Below are positions 46,270 through 57,844 of a DNA stretch of 64,000 nucleotides, piece by piece. Both the position numbers and the translations under genes were made by a program. This DNA is from Batillaria attramentaria (taxonomy: Eukaryota > Mollusca > Gastropoda > Batillariidae). The notes beneath the pieces are model-generated. The model searched no databases. It was given only the letters and a program-made list of their open reading frames with translations, and was not told where the DNA came from. The stretch's first letter is position 1, and every line of letters starts with the position of its first letter. The DNA lies in contig JACVVK020000087.1 in NCBI GenBank assembly GCA_018292915.2, forward strand, positions 247,501 through 311,500. The letters are read 5' to 3'.

Positions 46270-46905
46270 CTGCTTCATCTCAGACATTGCTGCAGCGCGA
46301 GAAACCTCAGCCCCAAAATTCCGTGAAGTTCTTTTCACAAAAGCAAGTTGCGACACACACGCATGCCGTGGGGGTGTTCCCTTCTTGTTCTTCGACAATA
46401 CAGCAGCGCAAGACAACCACAGTCCGAAAAATGCTGCACTGACATATATATACCATGTGTCTGTGTAAAGTTCTTCTCACAAAAGCAACACACACGTACG
46501 CAGTGGGTTGTTTACTTCTTACTCTTACTAGTCACGGCACATTTCGTACCGCGCTCGAGTATCCCATGTTCTTGCCTCTTTTTCGGTTTTGGCCCTGTGT
46601 GTGAAAATCAGGCAACGGTTCCTTGACGGCTGTTACTGCACTAAACACGAGTTCAATCAAAGTGCAACACTCCAACCCCACTAAGCCAACTTTAAATCCA
46701 TGCAGACTTTTATGCAGACTCAATTATGATTTTTTTTTTTTTTTTTTTGTGAGGCCACTGGTGCATAACCCCAAACTTCCTTGGTAGGAACGGAGTCAAC
46801 AATGCAACGCAACAGAAACCGTAGTCAAAAAAATACTGCATTCGTATAATTTTTCCGTGTGTCTGTTTTCGTAAAGTTCTTCTCACAAAAGGCTACACTG
46901 GCTGT
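46270..46905. repeat. ~150-bp diverged repeat, three copies
   Basis: AAAGTTCTTCTCACAAAAG, GTGTCTGTnT and AAAAAATnCTGCA blocks recur near 46325, 46470 and 46870. Confidence 0.65.
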
Positions 46906-47016
46906 CTGCATTGTAAACTTTCCGCAAGAAACAAGTGTTTCGTCAAAATGGCCCGTTTAGAGCAGACACCGTGACTGAAAGAACAGTGTCCCTTGTTACA
47001 AGAAAAAGGGACGTTC

Positions 47017-47320
47017 ACAAAATATGTCCAAAACCACTGATAAACAAAGACGGATTACATAAGAAGAATCTGAATGCACCAAAAGGTGTGGTGGTGGCAA
47101 CGTGATGTCATCTGAAAACTGACACTAGAAATTCTGTCAAGCAGGCATTGTACTACAACCATCTGAACACTGAGTCTAGCAAACTAGACACAAGTACGTG
47201 TGTATTATCAACGTTCACACAGAAATGTCCAGACCACTGGAAAGCAAAGAAAGATTACATAAAAAGAATCTGAATGCACCGAAAGGTGTGGCAACGTGAT
47301 GTCATCTGAAAACTGAGACT
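47017..47320. repeat. ~105-bp duplication, ~200 bp apart
   Basis: AATCTGAATGCACC, AAAGGTGTGG and GCAACGTGATGTCATCTGAA recur at 47017-47122 and 47216-47320; the first copy carries an extra TGG step. Confidence 0.85.
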
Positions 47321-47848
47321 TGGACAGAGAGAAGGGGGGGCGGGGCGTTCTGGCGTGCTGGCGTTGTACTAGAGACTGAAGACTGAAGACTGAGTGGCTT
47401 ACATACATCAGTACACGTGTCAGCTTTTCGACCCTCTCTCTCTTCACGTTTGCAGCGTGGGCTTGGTAAATTGGGTTTGGTCTCGGAGGGTCAGAGGCAA
47501 ATTACGAAGATAATTATCTTGTGAAAGGGCAGCAGGCTGGTGTGGTGGGGCGTGTGTAGTCTGAAGCCTTTCTATGCTCACTAGCCTTTTTTTTGTTGTT
47601 TTTGTTTCAGCATGCTTTGTACGCATACCACCGTCACACCTATCAACAACGTGGAAGGCGTATTTTTGATTTAAATGCGGAACAAGTGAGCTTAAAACTG
47701 CACAGAAATGGTCGGGTTTTCTTTGTTTTGTTGTTGTCGTTGTTGTTTATAAGGGGAGGGGGGGGGGGTATTTTCTTCGCTTCTGCAAGCTGCAAAAGGC
47801 CATCTCATGACGACAGAGCAAAACAGGGTTAGTGTTCTGGACGTAAAT

Positions 47849-47891
47849 GTCACACACACACACACACCGTGCACACACACACAACACACAC

Positions 47892-47934
<43 letters not shown>
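47849..47934. repeat. (CA)n microsatellite, interrupted
   Basis: CA with CGTG, CAACA and CG interruptions. Confidence 0.94.
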
Positions 47935-47937
<3 letters not shown>

Positions 47938-48215
47938 GAAGCCACACCCGCTCTCAGAACTGTGAGTAATCCTACATCGAGACGGACTACAACTGGAACA
48001 ATGTCAGTCTGCGACTGAGACAGTACTGCAAGTGACGACTTTCGCCACAGGCAGCGGTAAGTAAAATGGCAACAGGAAGGCTACTGCCGTTTAGCAAAAG
48101 ATCTAAGCTCCCCAGATTCGATGTGCACTTAGGCCGTTTTACCATTTCGGTGGTACAACGCTTCTGCTGCTCCCAGATGGTACTGTTCACGGTAAAGGTT
48201 AGAACCGCCGTTTAG

Positions 48216-48272
<57 letters not shown>
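48216..48272. repeat. (CA)n microsatellite
   Basis: About 28 CA units. Confidence 0.96.
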
Positions 48273-48275
<3 letters not shown>

Positions 48276-49206
48276 GTGCAAGCACAAGCACAGGCACAAG
48301 AAAGGGAAAGCCTTGACGTGATGGAAGATCTCCCGCCACTATTTGTAGTGGAGAGGACGGCGGCTCCACATTGTGTTTCGCTTCCAAAACGCCCATCTCC
48401 GATGTCGCTTCCTGTGTGTTGGTGAAGCAGAGGCTTGCAGGGTTTGAGGGCCCCCATTCACAGAGAAGTCGACGCGACAAGCGGCTGAGGCAGCCGGCCA
48501 CTGTCGGCAACCCCACCAACCCAGCCGGTAGCAAAACTGACACAACAAAAAGTGTCGCCCTCCACCCCCTCCCCCTTCCCCCGGTGATGATAAAAATCAC
48601 GGTCATCCTTCATGAACAAAGAGACTTTCCCTTAACCCCCCCCCCCTCCGGAACCCTCCTTACTGTCATCTATTTTGTCTCACCCCCCCCCCGCCCACAC
48701 TCCCTCCAAAGACACCACCCACCCCTTCCCTTGACTGACAAAAGACTTTTGTGCTGGTGTAGTCAGTCGCCCCCAAAAGCATCTTTTCAGCAGATACAAG
48801 GCCAGGAACATGATGGGAGAGAGAGAGAGAGAGAGAGAAGTCATTATCCTCCAGGATGTGACGGGGGGTGGGGTGGGGGGATATCTGACACTGTCGGTCA
48901 GATCATGCGTGAAATGGTTTGAAAATTGCTCCTGCTTTTGCACCGCCAGACATCGTTAGGCCGCTCTAGGGGTCGTCGGGGGAAGGGGGAGGGAGGGGGG
49001 TTAGGAAGACGCACCACACAAGAAAATGCCAGGGTCTGAACAAAAAACAAAAAAGTAAAGCGGATGGGAGTTTCCGGAGATTTTCGATGAGTTCACTGAA
49101 CATGAACTGTTCTGGTGCACATTTGATCTAAGCTGACATGATAATCACTAGAATGATTAGAGCTGTCTTGCAGCCAGCCAAATGCTGATTGGTGTGCTGT
49201 GTCATT

Positions 49207-49209
<3 letters not shown>

Positions 49210-49252
<43 letters not shown>
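49210..49252. repeat. (CA)n microsatellite
   Basis: About 21 CA units. Confidence 0.95.
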
Positions 49253-49254
<2 letters not shown>

Positions 49255-49720
49255 TACACCGGAACCCACACTGATCACACCAACCAACCTCAGCTGCCTA
49301 CCGGGGCCACCCTCCCCTCTCTTCCACACAACGACTTTTCTTCACCACCCATCTCACAAGGTCGCGTTTGAAGCCTGCTTCTGTTTCCAAACCGTTCAAG
49401 AGGCCCATTGTCAGCGCCTTTCCGATCACAAAAGATCCAAGCCGCTTTCTACGCTACAAGGGCAGAACCCTCAACACCTTTTCGGAGCACCCCGTCCACA
49501 TCACCACGCGAAATGTCGGTAAAATACGCAGGTTCTTCACGGTGCATATGTATTGAGAATCTGCCAAGTGCAAGGCACTGTCTGCATGGGATCTGCCCTT
49601 TCGCTTGCACTTCTAACTAGGATAAAAAAAGAGAGGAAAATCTGCATGGATATGCCAAGCGAGAGACAGGCAGTTAGCATCTAAATGGTAACGGTCACTG
49701 ACTACGTTTTGTAAGATTAG

Positions 49721-49722
<2 letters not shown>

Positions 49723-49794
<72 letters not shown>
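49723..49794. repeat. (CA)n microsatellite
   Basis: About 36 CA units. Confidence 0.96.
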
Positions 49795-51105
49795 TCTCGA
49801 AAGCTCCTCAGCATGTTAATAATATGTAGGTTCGAAGCATTGCCTTAGCATGTTAATACGTTGGTGCATTACCTCCGCCACACACGCATGCATTGAAAAG
49901 TTGCCTTGATCAAACCTGAACAAAACTTACAGTTCTCTAAACCCTGCCGACTTTAAACATTCCAAAGGTTGCACAGTCCTGCCCTACCCTCTCACAAAAC
50001 GTGGACGTCCGTCACACAAGGTACTTACGTATAGCTATGAATTCGACAGCTAGCTAAGTGTATGAACTATATCTGTAACGAGTACACGCAAATACCTACC
50101 GTTACATCAAAAGCAGGCGACGAGTGGGGTCGAATGACAGGTCCTTAAAGTGTGACAACAGCGTACTTATTCATCAAAGGGGGGTATTTTCGGGGCCAGA
50201 GACAAAACTCGGAATCCTACACCAACGCAGAAGAGGCCTAGTTTAATAGGAACCGCAATACCTGCACACACTGGTGTATCCAATTCTTTCTGTATTCCAG
50301 AAGGGACACAGTACAGACCAGAACAACTAGTGAAGTTTTGAAAATAGGCCGGTAGTACGAACACGGCATTTGTGTAAACCGCTTGTAAGGGGTCAAATAA
50401 AAACTAAATCAGCCAGTCGTAAAAGCCGATGAGGGGAGTATAATAAGGAGACTCGAAACGTTTAACCCGAACCATGAAATTTTTATTAGCAGTGTCCTAG
50501 TTTAGGGATACCACCGCCGCCAAACGAACATCAGTTCTTGTCTCCCCATAATGCCTCTGTTTCTCCCACAACGCCAGCGTTTCCGGAACTTCCGGGGGTG
50601 CAGCAGTTGTTTTTTTTTCATCAGTCATAACCGATGTCATGGGAGAGCGTAATGGCCGACTGCAACACAATTAGCCAGCAGGAAAAGCGAGAAGACTCAA
50701 ACAGGGCTCCACCCAAACTAAATTTATCCCCTAAAGAGCAGGCATGTCGCCATTCGGTTTGAGGCAGACAGTCTCCTGTGCAATGCAGCAAAAAGGAAAT
50801 CAGTGTTTCCTTTTCCTTGTACGTGCAAGCATTGTCTTCTGTTGAGATGCCAGCGACCACAAGCTGAATGGGGCTAACCAGACCACTTCACTCTATCAAG
50901 ACTACTTCACGGAACAACTGTTTGTGTGGGTAGTACAGTCTGCGCTTACATTAGCCCTTCATTTCTTATGGCATCATTCTGCTAATGGAACACGGTGCAT
51001 GTCTCGTCTAGCCGGTTCTTTGCGGGCAAATTGCAAGGAAACAAAACCCGCCACCACTCCGGAACTGCGCTCGTCTGCGCCCCCCCCCCCCCCCATCTCT
51101 CTCTC
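49795..51105. other. No gene seen
   Basis: Unique-looking sequence with C14 at 51081-51094. A short repeated phrase (AGCATGTTAATA) occurs twice near 49810 and 49848. Confidence 0.5.
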
Positions 51106-51350
51106 AATGTAGTCTTATTACTTAGTTTCATATTTTATGGTAGTGTAGCGCGATCCAATGCCTGACAACTGAACTCTATCCTGAAATAACATCATCACGT
51201 CTCTCTCTCTCTCTCTCTCTCTCTCTGTAGTCTTAATACTTAGTTTCATATTCTATGGTAGTGTAGCGCTACTGTGCAAGAGAGGCCTTCCAATGCCTGA
51301 TCACTGAACTCTATCCTGAAATAACGGTACTTACATCATCAACGTCGTCA

Positions 51351-51375
<25 letters not shown>
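51101..51375. repeat. Tandem duplication bounded by (CT)n
   Basis: GTAGTCTTA(T/A)TACTTAGTTT to CTCTATCCTGAAATAAC occurs at 51111-51191 and again at 51227-51325, each preceded by CT repeats. The second copy has a 17-bp insertion (CTACTGTGCAAGAGAGG). Confidence 0.9.

Positions 51376-51440
<65 letters not shown>
51376..51440. repeat. (CA)n following (CT)n
   Basis: About 32 CA units directly after CT. Confidence 0.96.
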
Positions 51441-51986
51441 CTCGGTCTTGTATCCACCAGTAACAGAAGGCAATTTCCTCCCAATAGGAGAACATCTCTA
51501 TTTCCATATATATACGTGCACCGAGCTTTAGCGAGATAAGGGGCACACCAAGATCAATAAGTACAGTATGACAGTGGCGCTAGTATTGGAAAGCTCGGAG
51601 GAGAAAGGAAAGAGGGAGGGGGGGACAGAGAGGGGGAGTGGAGAGGTGAGGAGGTCCAGACAAGATTGCAGGCTGCATGTAACGTGGAGCAAACCCCCAT
51701 CGGGAGTAGCGGGGCCGGATTGAAAGGTCAGCAGAACAACAGAGCCAGGGTTGGGGTCCTGTCCAAGATCTTGGGACCGTCCAGATGCGAACGACACAGG
51801 CAAACCGTGGACTATCTCAGTATCGTTGGTATGTGAGCACAGGCTTTTTTTCCTTCTTTTTTTTTTTTAAATCAAGGAGTATGCAGACAAAAAGTGGAAC
51901 ACAACGTCCTCAGAGAAAACATCAAGAGTTACAGAAGAGAACGTCTCAGCTGACAGAACATGCTCTCAAGAGCAATGCTCTGGAGG

Positions 51987-52164
51987 TTAAGCGGGTGGGT
52001 GAGGTGGGTGTTTAGGACTTTAACGTCCTTTTCCGCCACCGTAAGGGTGATATCAAAGACGGGGCAACGAGAAAAAGGCCAGCACAAATATCTGGCCGGG
52101 ATTCGAACTCACGACCCGAGCACTGAGAGTCCAACGCTCTACCATTCCGCTATCCCGGCTCCCC
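51987..52164 (-). mobile_element. Full-length SINE A copy
   Basis: Tail GGTGGGTGTT, body GGTGATATCAAAGACGGGGC, B box GGGATTCGAACTCACGACCC, head end GGCTCCCC. A small internal deletion joins CTGGCC to GGGATTCG. CTGGAGG flanks it (51980-51986 and 52165-52171). Confidence 0.93.
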
Positions 52165-52276
52165 CTGGAGGCAAGCACTCTCTGTACCTCTACAGAGTAG
52201 AAGATAGGTGTGAAGAACTCGCACATCGTTACACACCCAAGCGTTTGACCTGGTCAATGTTGCTTGGCTGGCTGGC

Positions 52277-52390
52277 TTTTTTCCCTCTGTCACATCAGGG
52301 TGATATCGAAGATAGGGAAAAGAGGGAAACATATTTCGAGCAGGATTCGAACTCAAACCCCGAGCAATGCCAGGCTATTTGGCTATGCAG
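52277..52390 (-). mobile_element. Old SINE A copy
   Basis: CAGGGTGATATCGAAGATAG and GGATTCGAACTCAAACCCCG in family order; tail lost. Confidence 0.75.
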
Positions 52391-52998
52391 ATCCGTATAT
52401 ACTGTCTTGATAAAACTGCATGAGACAGGCACACAGTAATCTACACTGGAAAGAATGCAAACGAGAGTGAGGGGCTAAGACTCAGTCTGACAGTCAAAAC
52501 CTGACACTAGACTAAAAGGAGTAAAAAATGGCGAGGCGTTGTCCTACGAAGATCTAGATGTCAGAATTTTCGGACAACGAAATGAGAAAGAAATCTGGTA
52601 GTAAATTCAGCAAAAGCCTGCCCTGTCCTGATTCACGAACGTAACTTGCGGTTCCGCGACCCAAATACATGTACAATTTACACCGCACTCCTACACCTAC
52701 AAGTGGCGACAGGACTAAACCGATCAATAGCTCGTAGCCATGCCTGCACGGACGCCCCAAAGTTGACTAAACTAAACTTTAATTACCCACGTCAGGCTTC
52801 TGACCCGTCCCGGGCCCCCGGGTAAATAGAAACACTCGCCAGCTGGGTTATGTTGACTGGCAAAGTACAGTGTGTTGTGGTAACGAGCGATTGGATAAAT
52901 CAATGACTCGGTTAAGACTGGAACGCTTGCCTGGCCTCCCAGATATACTGTCCTCATGGCAGGACATCTCACCTCTCCTAAATCTGTTTAACCTCTTT

Positions 52999-53023
52999 GG
53001 GGGGGGGGGGGGGGGGGGGGGGG
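52999..53023. repeat. G25 homopolymer
   Basis: The longest pure G run noticed in the window. Confidence 0.95.
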
Positions 53024-53257
53024 AGTGTGGCACATACGGTGAGAGGGACGTTATTTTCATCACTTTTCGTTGGATAGTATTAAGTACAGGGGATCCAGAA
53101 TAACAGAAGTATCTGGAGTGAACCTGTGCCTTCAGGAAGCAACCGTCCACTGTTACAAACACAACTAGCAACAAAAAGATTGCGAAGTTTAATCAACTAA
53201 AAATAAAAGGTAAGGTCCGCCAATAAAAACGAAACTGAAAACCCACTCAAGCAAGGC

Positions 53258-53412
53258 GCGGTGCAATACTTGAGTTTCATAGGCTTTCTGCAGAATCTGA
53301 CACTGATTTTCATAGGCTTTCTGCAGAATCGAAGGACACTGAGTTTCATAGGCTTTCTGCAGAATCGAAGGACATTGAGTGCCATAGGCTTTCTGCAGAA
53401 TCGAAGGACAAT
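53258..53412. repeat. 35-bp minisatellite, about four units
   Basis: TTCATAGGCTTTCTGCAGAA then TCGAAGGACACTGAG, with a shortened unit between 53287 and 53312. Open frames across it follow the repeat. Confidence 0.93.
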
Positions 53413-54074
53413 AAAATGCCATCCTTTCAAGTACATCATTATGCAACTTGCACAGCACGTGCAGACTTCACAGACGCAATGTCCACTGTGAAGTTCTTCA
53501 GTTCTGGGTCGGTGACTTGTGTATCCGCGTGTTATACTGCACTCTACTCCATCTCGAGCACATACATGCTCAAGGTGTCAGAGCACTGCTTGCTGGACAA
53601 CCATTTCCCCTCTCCAGGTTCACGACGGCCATTGAGCCCGCAATTAGCAAGCCTGAGGAAGCCGGCTGATAAACATCAGGCCCTTCTTCACACCTGGACG
53701 ACAACTGACCGCTTCACGGTCCTCGTAACACTGACCGGTCTAGCATGGGCCATTACATTACACTCCCCACGTCCACTGTCGGCAAACAAGAGGGGGAGAG
53801 AGCCTCGGGCAAATCACTGACCGATTCGGCCATTGACGAGTGACAACGAGGGTCAGGGACTGCGTACTGGTCAGACCTGTCCTGGAAGGCTGTATCTCGG
53901 GTGAACCAAGAACAAGAAACAGTCTTTGCCCCAAACAAACGACAATGGTCTGATGCGCCAGAGGGCACAAAGAGGCTTACGTTAAGCAAGACCGATGACA
54001 GAGCTGTGCGTATTCCTTTCTGTCACCACAAGGGGTGGCCATCGTCTCATAATTAGTGGAATCCTTACACTGGG

Positions 54075-54247
54075 CTGCAAGTTCACCACTTAAAGGGTGA
54101 TCTCAAAGACAGGGCAATGTCTCCTTGCCAACCAGGGGGGAAAAGCCAGCACAGGTTCTTCACTCCCAACTGGGACCAAAAAAAACAACAACTCACGACC
54201 CGAGTATCGACATCTCAACGCTTAGTCAACCAGCTATTTCTGCTCCC
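54075..54247 (-). mobile_element. Old SINE A copy with internal insertion
   Basis: AAAGGGTGATCTCAAAGACA, AAAAGCCAGCACAG and AACTCACGACCCGAGTAT are in family order; an A-rich insertion sits where the B box should be. Confidence 0.75.
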
Positions 54248-54751
54248 CATACACAGGGACTGACAGTTTATGCAAGTGGTCGCCTCGGACAGGCGTGACT
54301 GTGAACTTCTGACCAGATCAGACACAAGGTGGTATGTAATGTGCAGAGCCTCCTGACTAGACTAGGCCGTGGCTGCTGGGTGTTATAGCTCAATGAACAG
54401 AGCGGCCAGGGCTGTATATTGCCGTACTGCACGAGGGAGGTCGGGTTATTTTGAGGCGCCGAGGACAAGAAGCACGGCGCCTTCAACACGTTCCCTCGGG
54501 ATTTTCACCGTTTCGGGAAATGTCAGACGATGGCGTGGACGAATGTTGACTACAAGCTGTCCCTGTCACCACATGGTGAACAGACATTAGCAGAGAAGAC
54601 CGTTAGACGTAATAATACAGTCTTTTGCACTTCTACATCATCTTGTGTGGGATGTCACGTTAACACCACCACTTTCGAACCTAAGTTCAATATGTATGCA
54701 CACTATGGCTAACCTAGCGGGGTTGAGAGTTTTGTGCCCTGTTTCGACATG

Positions 54752-54860
54752 TGTTTGTGATACCAAAGACGGAGCGGGTGGTGGTGGGCGTATTGAGAGT
54801 TTAACGTCCTTTTCCACCAGGTAAGGCAAAGATGGAGCAGAATGGAAAACTAGCAAATAA
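54752..54860 (-). mobile_element. Rearranged SINE A fragment
   Basis: GAGAGTTTAACGTCCTTTTC and CAAAGATGGAGCAGAATGGA at 54795-54850, preceded by a second GTGATACCAAAGACGGAGC phrase at 54757-54776. Confidence 0.7.
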
Positions 54861-54869
54861 ATGGCTAAA

Positions 54870-55690
54870 CAAGTAGCATATGATCGGCTCCCAGACAAGG
54901 AAACGTGCTCTAGACCCCTTAGAGCTTTATTGAACTGAATTTGCCTTAGCATCGAAAAACTTTCTGCCACCATAGATACGTGTGACAGACTCAGTTCCAC
55001 TGTAAGTTTAACGGGATCGTATAACACTGAGTGACACGTACCACCTATTACAACCGGCTCCACACTCTAGTGATTCTGAACTGCATAACACGGGGTTGGA
55101 GGAGTGTAAGCCCCTGAATATGCAAGCATATTCCGTCAGCTTTTATGGGCACGAACCTAACAGCACTGGGGTACGGGGGGAGGCCGCGGCGAAGATGACG
55201 ACGGAATAATAAAGCTGTTGAGTGACTTCATAACTTCGAAACTAGCCCAGCAAGAGACCGCTTCACTTTGAGTATTGTACATTTGTACTGTGTTGTAGCC
55301 CCATCCGCATCTGAACCGAAGAACCCAAAACCGGATCCTACCCACCGATACACCAGGCAACGCCCTGATGTCTGAAGGAAGCACGGCTGTTTACAACAAG
55401 ATCTGGGGAAAAGCGTTGGCCAAGAAGAGTATTTTTAGCTAAACGGGTACACAGGGTGGGTAGAAGAACTACTACAGTAGAGCCCAACCCGAAACCTGAC
55501 ATAGCGGACGACAAAACGCAGCCACAAACGAAGGGACAATCGACACAGAGAACGGGCGTAGGTGTTTGCGTTAGACAAGTTGACAACGCCTGGATTTACG
55601 AGACACACAACAGTGATAAAGACAGAACATCGGGACAAACACACAGGTACGTGATGGACGAAGAAGACAACAAGAAGGTAGATTTGAAAC
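54870..55690. other. No gene seen upstream of the linker-exon donor
   Basis: Open frames here have no recognisable domain. Confidence 0.5.
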
Positions 55691-55700
55691 TTGTACTCAC

Positions 55701-55742
55701 CTTTGGCTGCATCTTGCGTGGGAAAGCCACTTTGGGATCCAC
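55701..55742 (-). CDS. msi: Musashi-family RNA-binding protein, 14-codon exon: RRM1-RRM2 linker
   Basis: This 42-nt exon encodes VDPKVAFPRKMQPK. Seen directly: the acceptor ends tttaccgttgcag immediately before 55742, the donor is gtgagtac from 55700 downward, and it is phase 0 on both sides. Known family feature: the linker between the two RRMs of Musashi reads (I/V)DPKVAFPR(R/K)xQPK and leads straight into MVT(R/K)TKKIFVGGLS, which is exactly the start of the next exon 40.1 kb downstream on the same strand. The two exons join without a frame change. The RRM1 exons (KMFIGGLSWQT-like and GFGFVTFxDP-like) were looked for upstream on the minus strand to 64000 and not found. Because 42 nt is a multiple of three, skipping this exon would shorten the linker without breaking the frame. 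Confidence 0.93.
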
Positions 55743-55759
55743 CTGCAACGGTAAAGGTA

Positions 55760-57830
55760 GCAGATACTGGTTATCCATGCGTGCACGAGAAGGTGGGTGA
55801 CAACTGACGGCGGGCAGGTCTGACACTGGGAAGGGAAGAATATCGTGGTCACGGTTCAGGCACTCCAGATGCAATTCAGAGTGGAGAAGGGGGGGAGAGA
55901 GGGTCAGAGGGGCGTCGAGACACAGGTAAAGCGGTCCGTCACAGGTGGGTGATTTTCGCCGCGAAAAGTTAAAGCACGGTTGACGTCGTTCAGCCAACTG
56001 TCTTCGAGCTCATCTGCCCAACGCTTAATTTAAGCTTGCTTTCCTTTTGAATACCGCACACTGGCTTTTTTTGTGTGCGGGGAATCTTTTTGGCTTTTTT
56101 CTTTCCTCCAACGCAATTCACGACACAGCTTCGGTCCTGGCTGCCTCGGCTTTAGTCTGAATCTGAAGCTGTCTGAATCCTGTCACACACCCCAGGATAT
56201 TTCTATCTTCGTCCTCAGACCTGTTTTCCAGTTTCCCTGCGCCTTCGCACTGCTCGGGGTTTAGGTCTGTGGCCTGTTCTCTCAGCTCAGCTTGTCCTTC
56301 AGGCTAAAACTCTCTGTCTCTCTTTCTGTCTGTGGGGGCTATTGGCGTCCCCCGTCTCGCTGAAACTACTTTTATATGCTGTCGGAAACTGCTGTGTTTA
56401 TTTCTCACAAACTGGACCCTCGCTGCGACCGACCGACCGTCCGTCCGCTCCCCCCCCCCCCCACCTCAACACAAACCCCCGCCAGTGAGAGAAGAGAGAG
56501 TAAAAGCAGTTTGACCGGCGGCAACAGTGGGTATTGGAGAAAAAGAGAGAGAGAGAGAGTGAGTCCTACCTCTACTGCCATACAGGAGAAATGAACGAAA
56601 AGTGCGACAGAGAGAAAAGAAAGGAAAGGTGGGGAGAGAAAGAGAGAGGAAAAAAGGGAGAGGGGGGGGGGGAGGGGCTACTGCGTGTGTGTGTGCTTGC
56701 TCAGCTACCGAGTCCGGTAAAAGGCTAATGTTTGTTTGTGGCCAGCCTCTGACGTGACCGCGCCATTATGCGCCGTTTGGCTACCTGTCCGTGTGTGTGC
56801 TGCCGCCGGTCTGTGATGTAACGCGGTCACTGAAGCCAGGTGAACTTGCGCAAACAGGTCCAGGTCGTTAGAGAGCAGAGCAGCGGTCTGCAGGCGAATC
56901 GGGACCGCGCGTGTCAAAAGAAAACCGGAAATTGGACCTAGTACGGGTCTGTAAACTGTGAAATAATGCACGTTATATTTCGCTGTGCCACTTTTCGTTT
57001 CCTTATGATTTTCTTTCCCGAAACGGCTTCTTTCATATTAATCTGCCATCTGTCAGCAGAAGAAGCCCAGTTTTTAATATATGCTGAAGAATTTTGGCAT
57101 TTTATTTTATTTTTGGGTCTCAATTTGATCAGCGTACGCGTTATTTTGGTTCTGTGGGTGCTTTTCTTTCTTTCTTTCTTTTTCTCGTTTCAGATGTCGC
57201 TCAAACCAAAGTTCTCGGTGATAAGAAAATATGAAGGCTAAGACTGCACCTTGCCCCCCCCCCCACCCCCCACCCCCAAAAAGAGAAAAACTGCCCCTCC
57301 CCCCTTCCTAATTCAGGCAAAATACAGGTACAAATACAGAAGGTATCTGCTTATGTCGTACAAACATCAATGAATAGTACCTACCCTTGCCTCTACAATC
57401 TGAATAACTATTTCAGTTAGTGACGAAAGCCTCCACACACTTAAACACCCCCCCCCACCCCCCCCCCCCCAACAAAAAAAAAAAAAAAATTAACACGAGC
57501 GCGGTAGATAAGATTTGCCGTTACACGAACATCAACGTGTGCTGTCTGCTCTTATCTGCACGACTATAAACCGTACACTTTTTTTTTAAATACTCGCGAT
57601 AACGACAAGTCTGAGCGTTCTTGAACCGGAGTGACACTTTCAATAGGTATCTTCGAAACCTCTCAAAAGTCTTGCGTATGTTTCTTTTCAAACCGGGCGC
57701 GTGGATTACCTTCGTCCCCCAAACACCGCCGTACTAACATCAGCTTCGTTTACACAACGATCAAAATGCCAAGGGTTTTTTTTTTTCCTGTTTTAACATC
57801 CGCCTCCGCAAACAGACAATTCAATTTACA
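55760..57830. other. No gene seen; low-complexity patches
   Basis: GA/G-rich at 56539-56675, C runs at 57255-57300, and a C-run-then-A-run composite at 57447-57489. RRM1 exons were searched for and not seen. Confidence 0.55.
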
Positions 57831-57844
57831 CCACTCTTCTGCTA

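Larger units (their letters stand above)
15622..55700 (-). other. msi: Musashi intron between linker exon and RRM2 exon (~40.1 kb)
   Basis: Bounded by a gtgagt donor at 55700 and a polypyrimidine-cag acceptor ending at 15622. It is filled with microsatellites, SINEs, DNA-transposon-like elements and tandem duplications. I found no further exon within it, although a very short or poorly conserved alternative exon could escape reading by eye. Confidence 0.85.

Noticed and set aside
15529..55742. A new defence or mobile-gene system in the window
   Set aside because: No intact transposase, reverse transcriptase, nuclease or operon-like gene cluster could be read; the interesting structures here are non-coding repeats within one gene's introns.
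55596..55997. Whole 133-codon minus-strand open frame around the linker exon
   Set aside because: Only 55701-55742 is flanked by proper splice sites and matches Musashi; the rest is intron that happens to be open.
55930..56030. A second coding stretch just upstream of the linker exon (a WADELEDSWLNDV-like frame)
   Set aside because: It does not match Musashi RRM1, overlaps another open frame, and no acceptor/donor pair in matching phase was seen.
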